This document shows positions 1-7,904 of a stretch of DNA of 64,000 bases, one piece after another. The first letter of the stretch is position 1. Every line of letters begins with the position of its first letter. Where the stretch lies: contig NZ_LR134318.1 of NCBI RefSeq assembly GCF_900636825.1, positions 1,273,501-1,337,500 of the forward strand, read 5' to 3'. The notes under the pieces were generated by a model. That model made no database searches and was not told the DNA's origin. It saw only the letters and a list, made by a program, of their open reading frames with translations. The DNA comes from Pseudomonas fluorescens (GTDB lineage Bacteria > Pseudomonadota > Gammaproteobacteria > Pseudomonadales > Pseudomonadaceae). The position numbers and the translations under genes are program-made.

Positions 1-488
1 AAACGCTCGTTGCGGGCGACCAGACGCTCGACTACCGCTTTGGTGCCGTGGTGCGCCGGGCCTTCTTCGTCACTGGTGATCAGGAAGGCAACCTTGCCTT
101 TATGGTTGGGGTAATCGGCGACGAAGCGCTCGGCGGCGACGGTCATCGATGCCAGGCTGCCTTTCATGTCTGCCGCGCCACGCCCGCAGAGCATGCCGTG
201 TTCATCAATCAGCGCGTTGAACGGGTCGATCTGCCAAGCGGTGACCGGACCGGTCGGCACCACATCGGTGTGGCCAGCGAAGCACAGCACCGGGCCGTCG
301 GTGTTGCCGTGGGTGGCCCAGAAGTTATCGACATCTTCGATGCGCATCGGCTCAAGCGTGAAACCGGCATCGCCCAGGCGCTGCATCATCTGCTTCTGGC
401 AATCGGCGTCGACCGGCGTCACGGACGGCCGGCGGATCAGGTCGATGGCGAGTTGAAGTGTCGGCGATAGGTCGGCGTGGGCCGTCAT
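1..488 (-). CDS. dapE: Succinyl-diaminopimelate desuccinylase DapE, N-terminal part (cut by window edge)
   Basis: DapE hydrolyses N-succinyl-LL-2,6-diaminopimelate to LL-diaminopimelate and succinate in lysine and cell-wall precursor synthesis; it is a cytoplasmic dinuclear zinc enzyme of the M20 family. About 162 N-terminal codons are visible, and the rest lies left of base 1. The reading from the ATG at 488 begins [18 protein letters not shown]. It contains the metal-ligand motif GHTDVVPTG, the bridging-Asp motif GRGAADMKG and the SDEEG motif with the catalytic Glu pair. The next gene, ndvB, is transcribed the same way, and this dapE-ndvB order is also known from P. aeruginosa. Confidence 0.95.
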   Translation of the reverse strand, partial: MTAHADLSPTLQLAIDLIRRPSVTPVDADCQKQMMQRLGDAGFTLEPMRIEDVDNFWATHGNTDGPVLCFAGHTDVVPTGPVTAWQIDPFNALIDEHGMLCGRGAADMKGSLASMTVAAERFVADYPNHKGKVAFLITSDEEGPAHHGTKAVVERLVARNER

Positions 489-526
489 GTAAATAACTCC
501 GGGGTGCGCACAGTAAGCCTGCAAAA

Positions 527-610
527 GCTGCCGAAGGCTGCGGTCTTTGCTGTTGCTTTTGATTGCGAAAAACAAAATCAAAAGATCGCAGCCTTCGGCA
601 GCTCCTACAG
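527..610. repeat. REP palindrome pair (GCTGCCGAAGGCTGC family)
   Basis: Two inverted arms, GCTGCCGAAGGCTGCGGTC and GATCGCAGCCTTCGGCAGC, flank a short AT-richer centre. The outer right edge is CTCCTACAG. The same family recurs at 4358, 7712, 35047, 41821 and 50229 in this window. It fits the Pseudomonas REP/REPIN class, mobilised in trans by RAYT proteins; no RAYT gene is seen here. Confidence 0.9.
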
Positions 611-646
611 GAAGTGTTGGCGTTGAAAAAGGCGACCATTCTAAAG

Positions 647-674
647 CAAAACGGCGGCCCGAAGGCCGCCGTTT
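647..674 (-). terminator. Rho-independent terminator of ndvB
   Basis: An 11-bp perfect stem (AAACGGCGGCC at 649-659 and its complement at 664-674) has a CGAA tetraloop. Read on the minus strand it lies about 20 bases after the ndvB stop and is followed by a short T-rich run (TTTTGCTTT). Confidence 0.8.
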
Positions 675-692
675 GACGTTAACCGTTAGCGA

Positions 693-3281
693 TCATGCGG
701 CTGCCGGCTCAGGTGCCGCCACCGGTTTTGGCAGCGACGACAGGAACGCCATGATCAGCGCCGCCAGATATGGCAACGACTGTACCAGCAACATGACCAC
801 CCAGAACCGCATGTCGTTGCTCGGCATGCCGTTGACCAGAAAGATCCCCAGCGCCGCGCCCCACAACAGCAACATGATGAAAACTTCTTCCCGCGCTTCG
901 GAAATCGCCACCCAGAAGCCATGGTTGTCAGCGTTTTTCGGCGTGCGGAAGAACGGAATGCTGCTGGTGAAGAAACCGTACAGCACCGCTTTCGCAATGG
1001 TATGCGACAAGGCCAGCCCGGCCAGTGCCGCGCAGAACGCATCCTTCAGGTTGACGCCGACGGCGCGACGATAAAGAAAGATGATCTTGCCGACCTTGAA
1101 CACGAACAGCGCCAGCGGCGGGATCGCGAAAATCAGCAGCGGCGGATCGACCCGTTGCGGCACGATGATCATCGCCGCCGACCACAACAGCGCGCCGACG
1201 GTGAAGAAAATGTTCATGCCGTCCGCGACCCACGGCAGCCAGCCGGCGAGAAAGTGGTAACGCTGACCGCGCGTCAGTTCGCTGTCCTTGCCGCGCAGCA
1301 GGCTGCGGGTGTGGCGCTTGATGATCTGGATCGCGCCATAGGCCCAGCGGAAGCGCTGCTTCTTGAAGTCAATGAACGTATCCGGCATCAGGCCCTTGCC
1401 GTAGCTGTCGTGGTAGTACGCCGCCGACAGACCTTTTTCGAACACGCGCAGACCCAGTTCGGCGTCTTCACAGATGCACCAGTCGGCCCAGCCCAATTCT
1501 TCCAGCACGGAGCGGCGGGTCATGGTCATGGTGCCGTGCTGAATGATCGCGTCACGGTCGTTGCGGGTGACCATGCCTATGTGGAAGAAGCCTTTGTATT
1601 CGGCGTAGCAGAGCTTTTTGAAGGTGCTTTCGTTCTGGTCGCGATAATCCTGTGGCGACTGCACCACAGCGATTTTCGGGTCGGCGAAGTGCGGCACCAT
1701 GTGCTTGAGCCAGTTCGGATGCACGCAGTAATCGGAGTCGATCACGGCGATCACTTCGGCATCCTTGGCGGTATGCGGAATCAGGTAGTTCAGCGCGCCG
1801 CCCTTGAAACCGGCCAGTGGCGAGACGTGGAAGAACTTGAAGCGCGGGCCGAGGGTTGCGCAGTAATCGCGCACCGGTTCCCACACCGCCGGATCCTTGG
1901 TGTTGTTGTCGATGATCAGGACTTCGAAATCCGGATAGTCGAGGTTGGCCAAGGCGTCGAGGGTCTGTTTGACCATCTCCGGCGGCTCGTTGTAGCAGGG
2001 CACGTGGATCGAGACTTTCGGGCGATAGGTGGAATCGCCTTCCACCGGCAGGAATTCGCGGCGGCGCTTGGGAATCCACACCGCTTCGGCGAGCTCATGC
2101 GCTTCGGTCAACAGTACGATGAACACCCCGAGCGCGCCGAGCGCCAGGAGAACGCCGACCGTCAGGCTGAACCAGGTGCTGTATTGCAAGCTGTAGTCGT
2201 AACCGATCCACACCAGCACCGAACCGCAGAGGAAGGCGATAAAGGTCAGGAAGATCCGCCCGCGTTGACGCAGAGCCGAGCCGTCGATCATCAGCAACGT
2301 CAGCGACAGCAGCGCCAGCACTACGGACGCGATGGCCAATACGCGCCATTGCGGGATCGCCACCACGGGGCCTTCGAAATTGAATTTCTGCTGACGCGCC
2401 GCGTTGAATACGCCCCAGTACGCCCCGACCGAACCTTCGTCGCTGGCCTTCCACGGCTGGTCGAACGCTTCGATCACGAAATAGTTGAAGCCCTGGCGGT
2501 TGAGCTTGTTGACCAATGTGCGCAGGTAGATCGCCTGATCCGCCGGCGATGCATCGGCGCCCCCGCGCATACGCCCGTTGCTCGGCCAGCCGACTTCGGA
2601 GAGCAGCAGTGGCTTTTTCGGGAACAGCTTCTTCAAGTCGCGGGCACGATCGAAGACGAACTGGCCAGCCTTGTCGACGGGAATGAATTCCCAGTACGGC
2701 AAGACGTGGGCGGCGATCAGGTCAACGTGCTTGGCCAGTTGCGGGTATTTCTCCCAGATGTGCCACTGCTCGGAAGTGGTCACCGGTACTTTGACCGCGC
2801 CGCGCACGCGATCCAGCAGAACGATCAGCGCCTCCGGAGTGATTTCCTCGCGAAACAACGCCTCGTTGCCGACCACCACGCGCACTACGCTCCGCGAAGT
2901 GTTGGCCAGTTCGATGGCTTTGGTGATTTCCCGTTCGTTGCGTTCCAGATCCGGACTGATCCAGATGCCCAGGGTCACGCGCAGACCGAATTCTTCGGCC
3001 AGCTTCGGGATGTTTCCCAGCGAGCCGTCGACCGAGTAGATGCGGATGTTGTCCGTCAGCTTGCTCATGATCTCCAGATCGCGGCGCATCTCTTCGTCAG
3101 TCGGGTACTGATCTTTCTGCGGATACTGTCCTTGCTGGAACGGCGAATAGGAGAAGCCGGAGATCTGTTCCGGCCAGTTGGGCGCGGAGACCGGGCGATT
3201 GATCAGCGCCCAGAAACCGGTGAACAGGGCGGCGATGGCCAGCACCACCACCAGGTTGAGTCCAAATTTACGCGATGACAT
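693..3281 (-). CDS. ndvB: NdvB-type beta-glucan synthase (GH17 plus family 2 glycosyltransferase)
   Basis: Membrane enzyme of 862 residues expected to build periplasmic beta-1,3-linked glucans; the P. aeruginosa homologue next to dapE is linked to biofilm-specific antibiotic tolerance. A signal-anchor segment covers residues 8-27. A GH17-like domain spans about 40-300, with the probable acid/base Glu140 (VVGNEALF) and nucleophile Glu229 (LLSEVGWPSNG). Three membrane segments lie between about 312 and 395. A processive GT2 domain follows from about 420, with the DxD motif IDSDYC (515-517), a CEDAE motif near 605 and QRFRW at 642-646. More membrane helices end the protein. I chose MSSRKFGLNL as the start because the hydrophobic segment begins there; an upstream in-frame ATG at 3416 would add 45 unlikely residues. 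Confidence 0.9.
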   Translation of the reverse strand: MSSRKFGLNLVVVLAIAALFTGFWALINRPVSAPNWPEQISGFSYSPFQQGQYPQKDQYPTDEEMRRDLEIMSKLTDNIRIYSVDGSLGNIPKLAEEFGLRVTLGIWISPDLERNEREITKAIELANTSRSVVRVVVGNEALFREEITPEALIVLLDRVRGAVKVPVTTSEQWHIWEKYPQLAKHVDLIAAHVLPYWEFIPVDKAGQFVFDRARDLKKLFPKKPLLLSEVGWPSNGRMRGGADASPADQAIYLRTLVNKLNRQGFNYFVIEAFDQPWKASDEGSVGAYWGVFNAARQQKFNFEGPVVAIPQWRVLAIASVVLALLSLTLLMIDGSALRQRGRIFLTFIAFLCGSVLVWIGYDYSLQYSTWFSLTVGVLLALGALGVFIVLLTEAHELAEAVWIPKRRREFLPVEGDSTYRPKVSIHVPCYNEPPEMVKQTLDALANLDYPDFEVLIIDNNTKDPAVWEPVRDYCATLGPRFKFFHVSPLAGFKGGALNYLIPHTAKDAEVIAVIDSDYCVHPNWLKHMVPHFADPKIAVVQSPQDYRDQNESTFKKLCYAEYKGFFHIGMVTRNDRDAIIQHGTMTMTRRSVLEELGWADWCICEDAELGLRVFEKGLSAAYYHDSYGKGLMPDTFIDFKKQRFRWAYGAIQIIKRHTRSLLRGKDSELTRGQRYHFLAGWLPWVADGMNIFFTVGALLWSAAMIIVPQRVDPPLLIFAIPPLALFVFKVGKIIFLYRRAVGVNLKDAFCAALAGLALSHTIAKAVLYGFFTSSIPFFRTPKNADNHGFWVAISEAREEVFIMLLLWGAALGIFLVNGMPSNDMRFWVVMLLVQSLPYLAALIMAFLSSLPKPVAAPEPAAA

Positions 3282-3467
3282 AGCTATTTCGGGTTCCAAA
3301 GGCTGTGGAACGAAGGAACGGTTGGCAAACGCCAAAAGGGCGCGAATCCTACACCGGCAGTCTACAAGTCGTACAAAAGACGCAGAAATGCCCGACTTTG
3401 GGCAAGCGGCCAGCACATAAGTTCTTACACTTGATCGCGAAGCTTAAAACTTGTCGCTGCGTAGCCC

Positions 3468-3473
3468 TATAAT
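3468..3473 (+). promoter_or_regulatory. Probable -10 box of tcdA promoter
   Basis: A perfect TATAAT lies 26 bases before the first possible tcdA start, in the space between divergent ndvB and tcdA. The best -35 candidate (TTAAAA at 3444-3449, 18-base spacer) is weak. Confidence 0.45.
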
Positions 3474-3499
3474 GCGCGCCGGTTTTTGGGGTAATGGTC

Positions 3500-4312
3500 A
3501 TGAGTACAGAAGATCCGCGGTTTGCAGGCATCGCCCGTTTGTATGGCATCGAAGGCCTGGCGCGTTTGCGCGCCGCTCATGTGGCGATCGTCGGCGTCGG
3601 CGGCGTCGGTTCCTGGGCGGCGGAAGCCATGGCCCGCTGTGGCGTCGGCGAGATCTCGCTGTTCGACCTCGATGACGTCTGCGTCAGTAACGCCAACCGC
3701 CAGTTGCATGCGCTGGACAGCACCGTCGGCAAACCCAAGGTCGAGGTCATGGCCGAGCGTCTGCGCGGGATCAACCCCGATTGCACGGTGCACGCCGTCG
3801 CCGACTTCGTCACCCGTGACACCATGGCCGAATACATCACGCCGAACATCGACTGCGTGATCGACTGCATCGATGCGGTCAATGCCAAAGCGGCGCTGAT
3901 CGCCTGGTGCAAGCGACGCAAGATCCAGATCATCACGACCGGTGGTGCGGGCGGGCAGATTGATCCGACGCTGATTCAGGTTTGCGATCTCAACCGCACA
4001 TTCAATGACCCGCTGGCGTCGAAGGTGCGTTCGACGCTTCGCCGCGACTACGGTTTCTCTCGCACCGTGACCCGCCATTACAGCGTGCCGTGTGTGTTTT
4101 CTACCGAACAACTGCGCTACCCGAAACCGGACGGCAGCATTTGTTTGCAGAAGAGTTTTGTTGGCGATGGCGTGAAGCTCGACTGCGCCGGCGGGTTTGG
4201 TGCAGTGATGATGGTCACGGCGACGTTCGGCATGGTCGCGGCGACCAAGGCTGTGGACAAGATTGTTGCGGGTGTGCGGCGCCCTTCGGACCGAGTAAAA
4301 GCTCAGGCTTGA
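3500..4312 (+). CDS. tcdA: tRNA threonylcarbamoyladenosine dehydratase TcdA (CsdL/YgdL)
   Basis: An E1-like, ATP-dependent enzyme that dehydrates t6A at position 37 of ANN-decoding tRNAs to the cyclic form ct6A. The ThiF/MoeB fold is shown by the nucleotide-binding GVGGVGSWAAEAMARCG near the N-terminus, FDLDDVCVSNANRQ, and DCIDAVNAKAALI. The protein is 270 residues from MSTEDPRF, usual for the family. An earlier ATG at 3494 adds only MV, but the GGGG at 3488-3491 is better spaced (8 bases) from 3500. The csdA-csdE pair lies next to it on the other strand; CsdA and CsdE work with TcdA/CsdL in E. coli, so the clustering is functional. Confidence 0.92.
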   Translation: MSTEDPRFAGIARLYGIEGLARLRAAHVAIVGVGGVGSWAAEAMARCGVGEISLFDLDDVCVSNANRQLHALDSTVGKPKVEVMAERLRGINPDCTVHAVADFVTRDTMAEYITPNIDCVIDCIDAVNAKAALIAWCKRRKIQIITTGGAGGQIDPTLIQVCDLNRTFNDPLASKVRSTLRRDYGFSRTVTRHYSVPCVFSTEQLRYPKPDGSICLQKSFVGDGVKLDCAGGFGAVMMVTATFGMVAATKAVDKIVAGVRRPSDRVKAQA

Positions 4313-4357
4313 TGTTGGGGCTGCTGGCCTCTTAGTGCGCAGGTAAACGCAATCCCG

Positions 4358-4435
4358 TGTAGGAGCTGCCGCAGGCTGCGATCTTTTGATCTTAAAACAA
4401 GATCAAAGGATCGCAGCCTGCGGCAGCTCCTACAG
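4358..4435. repeat. REP palindrome pair overlapping the csdE stop
   Basis: TGTAGGAGCTGCCGCAGGC and its near-perfect inverse form a long hairpin around a GATCTTTTGATC-like centre. Its right edge (CTACAG) contains the csdE stop codon at 4430-4432, read on the minus strand. It is the only structure between convergent tcdA and csdE and could also serve as a bidirectional transcription end. Confidence 0.9.
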
Positions 4436-4840
4436 GGCAGTGGCCAGGTCGTTCATTCTCTGGAGCACGGCATTCAAGCCATTGCTGCGCGAAGGCGACA
4501 ACTGCCGCGACAAGCCCAACTGATTGAACCACTCCGGCAGATCCACTTGCTGCAATTCAACCGCCGACAAACCGTTAACCCGCAACAGCAACAACGCCAC
4601 CAACCCGCGAATCATCCGCGCATCGCTGCTTGCCTTGAACTGCCAGTGACCGTCGCGCAACTCCCCGACCAGCCACACTTGGCTCTCACAGCCATGCACG
4701 CGGTTGGACTCGCACTTTTCAGTGTCATCCAACGCCGGCAGACGATCGCCAAACTGCATCAGCAACCGCGCCCGCTGTTCCCAGCCGGGGGCATTCTGAA
4801 AAATCTGCAGCGCTTCGGCCGCTTCCACCGGCAAGGTCAT
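4430..4840 (-). CDS. csdE: Sulfur acceptor protein CsdE (SufE family)
   Basis: SufE-family protein of 136 residues that accepts persulfide sulfur from the cysteine desulfurase CsdA and passes it on for Fe-S cluster or tRNA chemistry. The family motif with the acceptor cysteine is visible (VHGCESQVWL, within KCESNRVHGCESQ). It overlaps csdA by 4 bp (ATGA), so the two are translationally coupled. The last codons and TAG stop run into a REP element. The choice of CsdE over SufE rests on its pairing with a CsdA-like desulfurase and with tcdA, not on a full suf operon. Confidence 0.88.
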   Translation of the reverse strand: MTLPVEAAEALQIFQNAPGWEQRARLLMQFGDRLPALDDTEKCESNRVHGCESQVWLVGELRDGHWQFKASSDARMIRGLVALLLLRVNGLSAVELQQVDLPEWFNQLGLSRQLSPSRSNGLNAVLQRMNDLATAL

Positions 4841-6042
4841 CGCAACAACTCCAGTGCCTGATCCAGCGCTTCAAAGAAACGCTCCAGATCCTCAGAATCG
4901 TTGTACAGCGCCAGCGATACGCGAATTGCGCCGGCCAGTTCAAAACTTTTCAGCAGCGGCATCGCGCAGTGATGACCGGCCCGCACAGCGATGCCCTGTT
5001 CGGTCAGCAAATGCGCCAGATCGGCGTTATGCACACCTTCAACGACAAAACTGGCCAGCGCCAATTGCGGCTTGCCCAGCAGACGAATGCCATTGCGCGC
5101 CGCGAGGCCATGCAGCAGATAATCATGCAACGCCGCTTCGTGGGCCGACACCGCGTCCTGATCGAGCGCGGCCAGATAATCCAGCGTGGCACCAAGACCG
5201 ATCACACTGGCGATCGGTGGCGTACCCGCCTCGAAACCGAGCGGAGCAGGGCGAAAGCGCGAATCCTGATAATTGGCGTCCAGCACCATCTCACCGCCGA
5301 ATTGCCATGGCTGCAACTGCTCAAGGGCAGCGTTGCGCCCGAACAGTACGCCGAGGCCATCGGGGCCATAGAGCTTATGGCTGGAAAACACATAGAAGTC
5401 GCAACCCAGCGCCTGCACGTCATGTCGTCCATGCACCACGCCTTGTGCGCCATCGACCACGGTCAGCGCGTTCTGCGCCTTGGCCATGCCGAGCAAAGCG
5501 GTCAGCGGCTGCCAGGCGCCAAGTACGTTGGACAACTGACTCACCGCCAGCAAACGCGTACGCGGACCAATCAGTTGCACAGCAGCGGCGAGGTCGATCA
5601 AGCCGTCAGCGTCCAGCGGCAGGATCACCAGTTTCAACTGGCGCCGCAGCGCCAGTTGCTGCCACGGCAGCAGGTTGGCGTGATGTTCCAGGGCGCTGAT
5701 GACAATCTCATCGCCCGGATTGAAAAGATGTTCCAGGCCATAGGCGAGGAGATTCAGCGCACTGGTGGCGCCGTGGGTAAAGATGATCTGTCCGCAGTCG
5801 CCGCCATTCAGCCACTGCGCGACTTTGCGCCGACTGTCTTCGAAAGCCTGTGTGGCATGGGCGCCAGGCAAATGCTGAGCACGATGCACGTTGGCCGCGC
5901 CATTGGCGTAGTAATGCGTCAGCGCATCGAGCAGGGCCTGAGGTTTTTGTGTGGTGGCGGCGCTGTCCAGATAGGTCTGGTCTTGCCGCTGCAGGGCGGC
6001 GATGGCCGGAAAATCGGCGCGCCAGGGGGAGGGAATCATCAT
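4837..6042 (-). CDS. csdA: Cysteine desulfurase CsdA (SufS-like, group II)
   Basis: PLP-dependent desulfurase of 401 residues that converts L-cysteine to L-alanine and an enzyme-bound persulfide. The PLP lysine lies in FSSHKLYGPDGLGVLFG. The catalytic cysteine is in the loop VRAGHHCAMPLLKSF. The N-terminal motif YLDSAATTQKP is typical of SufS/CsdA enzymes. Two adjacent ATG codons (6042 and 6039) are possible starts. csdE follows with a 4-bp overlap, and tcdA lies just beyond on the other strand. dapD is upstream, separated by a REP element. Confidence 0.92.
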   Translation of the reverse strand: MMIPSPWRADFPAIAALQRQDQTYLDSAATTQKPQALLDALTHYYANGAANVHRAQHLPGAHATQAFEDSRRKVAQWLNGGDCGQIIFTHGATSALNLLAYGLEHLFNPGDEIVISALEHHANLLPWQQLALRRQLKLVILPLDADGLIDLAAAVQLIGPRTRLLAVSQLSNVLGAWQPLTALLGMAKAQNALTVVDGAQGVVHGRHDVQALGCDFYVFSSHKLYGPDGLGVLFGRNAALEQLQPWQFGGEMVLDANYQDSRFRPAPLGFEAGTPPIASVIGLGATLDYLAALDQDAVSAHEAALHDYLLHGLAARNGIRLLGKPQLALASFVVEGVHNADLAHLLTEQGIAVRAGHHCAMPLLKSFELAGAIRVSLALYNDSEDLERFFEALDQALELLR

Positions 6043-6073
6043 GTTAGCGGCCCCAGAGGGTGTGCGCCTGACC

Positions 6074-6165
6074 CTGTGGGAGCGAGCTTGCTCGCGAAGG
6101 GGACCTGTCAGTCAACATGTTTGCCGAATGACCCATCGCTTTCGCGAGCAAGCTCACTCCCACAG
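6074..6165. repeat. REP doublet (TGTGGGAGCGAGC family)
   Basis: Inverted arms CTGTGGGAGCGAGCTTGC and GCAAGCTCACTCCCACAG are separated by about 55 bases. This is the second common REP class of the P. fluorescens group. A second copy is at 63608-63698, inside the tailocin cluster. Confidence 0.9.
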
Positions 6166-6181
6166 GTATTTGTATGGCTGC

Positions 6182-7216
6182 TTAGTTGTGAGCGTGCAGC
6201 GCTTCGTTCAGTTCGATTGCCGATTTGTGGGTCTTGCACTCCACCGCACCGGTTTCCGAATTGCGACGGAACAACAGGTCAGTCTGACCGGCCAATTCAC
6301 GCGCCTTCACAACCTTGACCAGATTGTTGTGCTCATCGAGCAGTGCGACTTTGGTGCCGGCGGTCACGTACAGGCCCGATTCCACTGTGTTGCGGTCACC
6401 CAATGGAATACCGATACCAGCGTTGGCGCCGATCAGGCAGCCTTCGCCAACCTTGATCACGATGTTGCCGCCGCCCGACAGGGTGCCCATGGTCGAGCAA
6501 CCGCCGCCTAGATCCGAACCCTTACCGACGAAAACGCCAGCCGAGACACGGCCTTCGATCATGCCCGGGCCTTCGGTGCCAGCATTGAAGTTGATGAAGC
6601 CTTCGTGCATTACCGTGGTGCCTTCGCCGACGTAAGCGCCCAGACGCAGACGCGCGGCATCGGCAATACGCACACCGGCCGGCACCACGTAGTCGGTCAT
6701 TTTCGGGAATTTGTCCACCGAGAACACTTCGAGCAGATCGCCGCGCAGACGGGCTTCGAGTTGCATTTCCGCCAGCTCGCTCAGATCGATTGCGCCTTGG
6801 CTGGTCCACGCCACGTTCGGCAGCAGCGGGAAAATACCGGCCAGGCTGACGCCGTGCGGCTTGACCAGACGGTGCGAGAGCAGGTGCAGCTTGAGGTAGG
6901 CCTCAGGCGTCGAAGTCAGTTGCGTGTCTTCGGCCAGCAAAGTGGCGACCAGCGGCTTGTGGCTCTCGGCCAGACGGGTCAGCAACTTGCCTTGTACGGC
7001 GTCGATGCCTTTCACGGCTTCAGCCAGTTGCGCAGCCTGTGCGGTGGTGAAGGTGATGGCCTGGTTGCCTTCGCTGTAACCAAGAATCGGCGCAACGGCA
7101 GCGACCAGCTCGGCCGAAGGGTTGAGCAGCGGCTGCGCATAGAAAACTTCCAGCCACGCGCCTTGACGGTTCTGGGTGCCGACACCGAAGGCGATGCTGA
7201 ACAGAGAATTGGACAT
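6182..7216 (-). CDS. dapD: Tetrahydrodipicolinate N-succinyltransferase DapD
   Basis: Transfers succinyl from succinyl-CoA to tetrahydrodipicolinate, the entry to the succinylase branch of lysine/DAP synthesis. The protein is 344 residues, the long Pseudomonas/Actinobacteria form rather than the roughly 275-residue E. coli form. The C-terminal half is a left-handed beta-helix of hexapeptide repeats (for example VGKGSDLGGGCSTMGTLSGG, IGANAGIGIPLGDRNTV). The arsC-like gene lies 31 bp upstream on the same strand, probably one transcript. dapC and dapE are within 7 kb on either side. Confidence 0.93.
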   Translation of the reverse strand: MSNSLFSIAFGVGTQNRQGAWLEVFYAQPLLNPSAELVAAVAPILGYSEGNQAITFTTAQAAQLAEAVKGIDAVQGKLLTRLAESHKPLVATLLAEDTQLTSTPEAYLKLHLLSHRLVKPHGVSLAGIFPLLPNVAWTSQGAIDLSELAEMQLEARLRGDLLEVFSVDKFPKMTDYVVPAGVRIADAARLRLGAYVGEGTTVMHEGFINFNAGTEGPGMIEGRVSAGVFVGKGSDLGGGCSTMGTLSGGGNIVIKVGEGCLIGANAGIGIPLGDRNTVESGLYVTAGTKVALLDEHNNLVKVVKARELAGQTDLLFRRNSETGAVECKTHKSAIELNEALHAHN

Positions 7217-7247
7217 GTGAATACCTCTACAAAAAGTGACGGGCTGC

Positions 7248-7610
7248 TTACTTCAGAGCGGCCGCGTAGATGTCTGGCTTGAAGCCAATCAGGGTTCGGT
7301 CACCGAGATCGAGCACCGGGCGCTTGATCATCGAGGGTTGGGCAAGCATCAGTTCGATGGCTTTCGATTGGTCGAGATCGGCTTTGCGTTCGTCATCGAG
7401 TTTGCGAAAGGTCGTGCCTGCGCGGTTCAACACCGTTTGCCAGCCGTGCTCGTCGCACCATTGGGTCAGGTGTTCACGGTCGATACCGGCGGTTTTGTAA
7501 TCGTGAAAGTCATAGCTGACAGCGTGTTCATCGAGCCAGGTGCGCGCCTTTTTCATGGTGTCGCAGGCTTTGATGCCGAAAAGGTGCAACGTTTTACTTG
7601 AAACGGTCAA
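7248..7610 (-). CDS. ArsC/Spx-family reductase-like protein (YffB type)
   Basis: Thioredoxin-fold protein of 120 residues. It has a single cysteine in the N-terminal motif LFGIKACDTMKKAR, where arsenate reductases have CxxS/CxxC-like sites, and the family motif TTFRKLD. The function of this branch is not settled; arsenate reduction is not implied. No ATG fits the start. I place it at the TTG at 7608-7610 because AAAGGGGG lies 7-8 bases upstream; a GTG two codons later (7604) is the alternative. It is co-oriented with dapD 31 bp downstream, as in P. aeruginosa. A REP lies upstream. Confidence 0.8.
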   Translation of the reverse strand: MTVSSKTLHLFGIKACDTMKKARTWLDEHAVSYDFHDYKTAGIDREHLTQWCDEHGWQTVLNRAGTTFRKLDDERKADLDQSKAIELMLAQPSMIKRPVLDLGDRTLIGFKPDIYAAALK

Positions 7611-7711
7611 GGAATCGCCCCCTTTACAGGTGCTGGAAAAAAATGGTGACGGATTATGCCATGACCGAACGGTTTCGCGGCGCCCGGCTTCATTTACCCA
7701 CCACAAATCCA

Positions 7712-7790
7712 TGTAGGAGCTGCCGAGTGAAACGAGGCTGCGATCTGTTGATTTTGCTTTCAAAAATCGCAGCGTGCCGCAGCTCCTACG
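7712..7790. repeat. REP palindrome pair, partly degenerate
   Basis: TGTAGGAGCTGCC and GCAGCTCCTACG bracket diverged inner arms; AGTGAAACGAGG replaces the usual GAAGG on the left. It lies in the divergent space between the arsC-like gene and the antiporter, so it is in a promoter region rather than at transcript ends. Confidence 0.8.
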
Positions 7791-7904
7791 AGGAGGTTTG
7801 TGCAGGCGTCAGGCGACGCGTGCGACATAGGTGCAACGGTCATTCGCATCCTAAGGCGCTAATATGGCAGTTCAACGCTGTCGATCGCCTGAGATTTTGG
7901 TTTT

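Noticed and set aside
921..3278. A 785-codon open frame antisense to ndvB
   Set aside because: It lies wholly inside a gene with complete catalytic motifs, and its translation is rich in Arg, Gln, His and Asp with no domain pattern, as expected for a shadow frame.
4358..4435. Repeated palindromes as a CRISPR array
   Set aside because: The copies are scattered singly between genes and have no regular spacers or cas genes; they fit REP elements.
7248..7610. Arsenate reductase as the function of the ArsC-like gene
   Set aside because: There is no ars operon near it, and this short YffB-type branch shares only the fold and one cysteine with arsenate reductases.
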